Shown piece by piece: positions 62,640 through 64,000 of a DNA stretch of 64,000 nucleotides (within the stretch, counting starts at the first letter, position 1; each line of letters starts with the position of its first letter). This DNA comes from Eimeria necatrix (taxonomy: Eukaryota > Apicomplexa > Conoidasida > Eucoccidiorida > Eimeriidae), in contig NW_013654648.1 in assembly GCF_000499385.1 (NCBI RefSeq), positions 49,495 through 113,494 of the forward strand, in the 5' to 3' direction. The notes beneath the pieces were generated by a model that ran no database searches, was not told where the DNA came from, and was given only the letters and a program-made list of their open reading frames with translations. A program made the position numbers and the translations under genes.

Positions 62640-64000
62640 GCGTGAAATTTGTGTTTACTTGCAGTGTAGATTGAGGCGTGAAGTGGGTCTCGAGCTGGCA
62701 TAGGGCCCTGCCGCTGCTGGCTGCGGTGTATGCGGCTCGAACAGTTTCGAGCTGGCCCTTTCCAGTGGCTGTGGAGGTCGTCTATGTGCAGCCTTTGTGC
62801 TTATGTAGAAAACCGGCGAGGCCTCGAGAAGCAGCAGGCCCAGAGGCGGGGGGCGGACGTGCGGCAGTAAGGCTCTCAGCATCACGCAATGCGGTTCTCT
62901 ATGGATTCCTCTTTGCATAAAACATTTAAAGTCTTTATATGAGAGCTCATTTAGCAGGAGAAAAGGGGAGGAACAGTGAGACCTTAGCCACTGGCTAGCC
63001 AAGACACGTCTCCCGCGGGCGCAGCCGACACAAGCCAGGGTGAAAGACAGCTGGAAATAGGGCAGATCCTGGGGCTGCCTTGACTGTTTTTATTGTAGAA
63101 ATAGATTTTAAATGGCTTGAATTAGGTATTTGTGCCTTCAAAAGGAGAAAGAGAGATCAAGGCCTGGCGTGGGTCGGCAGGTGGAGTGGGTGTTTCTACA
63201 TGCAAAGACCCGTGACCTGTCACCCCCTCGAGCGGTCCCTTGCGCTGCGTGCCCCCCAACAGTTCCTATTCAGACGTTTCTCTTTTGAAAATTAATCGAT
63301 TATGAGATAATCTAGCAGGAAACAGCAAAAGCAACTGACGCTCTCACCACATACAAGCTCACACCACCGCGGCTGCAAGGGGGGCCTCAATGATCGCCGT
63401 CACATGTGTCGCTCGCTGCATTTCCAACGAACACGTCTCAATCATTGCTAGCCTCTAATATGAAACAAAACAGACTTAAAGCGGAGTTCCAAGAAATCTA
63501 AAGGCAATGCTTGGGAAGGAAACAAGATGCGTTGTTTGCGCTGTGTGCTTGCTGAGCACTAGGCCGTGTCACCTGTGGGACGGAGCAGCGACTCTGTCCT
63601 TGCTAACATGTACTTCGTCGTGGCTTAAGCGTAAGATGGGAATTTTTAAGTGAGGATACAGAGCTAAACATAGCAAGCAAAGAAAGTAGGCTCCAGCGCC
63701 ACACAACACGAACAGGGAGAATCCACTGGCTGGTCGTTGTCATCTCTGACCGAAGCCACCGCTCACGATATCCTTTTCCACAACCGAGAGCTTGTTGCGT
63801 TTACTTGGGTTGCAATGTCTTCGTCGGTTCTCGCGAGACGTGCAGTGGAACCAGTCAGCGCACAGGGCAGCACTGATAGCTGCGTGCGGGGAAAATGACA
63901 ATATCTGTAGTGCACAGACACTACAATGGGGCTGGTTAGTGCTCTAGAGAGGATAGCTAGCCAGCGACCTACGAGGGGTCGCAAGACTGGAGGGACACAG
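62640..64000. other. 5' flank of the ApiAP2 gene, no gene seen
   Basis: The minus-strand frame 62655-63002 is open for 115 codons, but it lies directly upstream of the ApiAP2 ATG and may be 5' UTR. From 63010 to the window end I find no coding frame, RNA gene or clear repeat on either strand. Confidence 0.4.

Overview
This window looks like nuclear DNA of a coccidian apicomplexan, most likely Eimeria. Three things point that way. Coding regions are saturated with CAG/GCA triplets that read as long poly-Gln, poly-Ala and poly-Ser tracts. Genes carry many short introns. The recognisable genes are apicomplexan in character: an ApiAP2 factor, a Rab11B-like GTPase with a GDATVGKT P-loop, a Rab4-like GTPase, ER glucosidase II and a PH-domain protein. 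All gene models were built by hand from ORFs, splice signals and codon phase. Where I give exon coordinates the phases close and the joined frame stays open, unless I say otherwise.

Layout. 0.3-3.6 kb (+): 3' two thirds of glucosidase II alpha (GH31). 4.2-26.6 kb (-): four large genes in a row. These are a Gln-rich protein ending in a phytanoyl-CoA-dioxygenase-like 2OG-Fe(II) domain (4.2-9.7), a Gln-rich protein with a 12-nt minisatellite (10.1-15.2), a 1582-residue Gln-rich protein with internal basic repeats (15.4-20.6), and a 1328-residue Gln-rich protein (22.4-26.6). 27.7-28.5 kb (-): a weakly resolved small gene. 29.1-30.5 kb (-): Rab11B-like, 224 aa, three exons. 32.1-35.2 kb (+): Rab4-like, 224 aa, eight exons, head to head with the first Rab. 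36.95 kb (+) and 44.3 kb (-): two tRNA-Phe(GAA) genes in opposite orientation. 37.8-42.6 kb (-): a small basic protein and an eight-exon PH-domain protein. 45.5-46.0 kb (-): a candidate small gene. 46.0/48.0-53.2 kb (+): a multi-exon gene ending in a Lys-Pro (PELPKP-type) repeat exon. 53.9-55.2 kb (-): a single-exon multi-pass membrane protein. 57.9-62.6 kb (-): an ApiAP2 protein with two AP2 domains, each split by a phase-0 intron. The rest is intron or intergenic sequence with no gene I can support.

The genes do not form a pathway. They cover ER glycoprotein processing, vesicle traffic, phosphoinositide binding, transcription control and several lineage-specific low-complexity proteins. The most useful observations are the recurring GTC-type splice donors, the matching introns in the two AP2 domains, a 38-bp perfect palindrome in a Rab intron, the compensatory change between the two tRNA-Phe genes, and an oxygenase domain joined to a poly-Gln protein.
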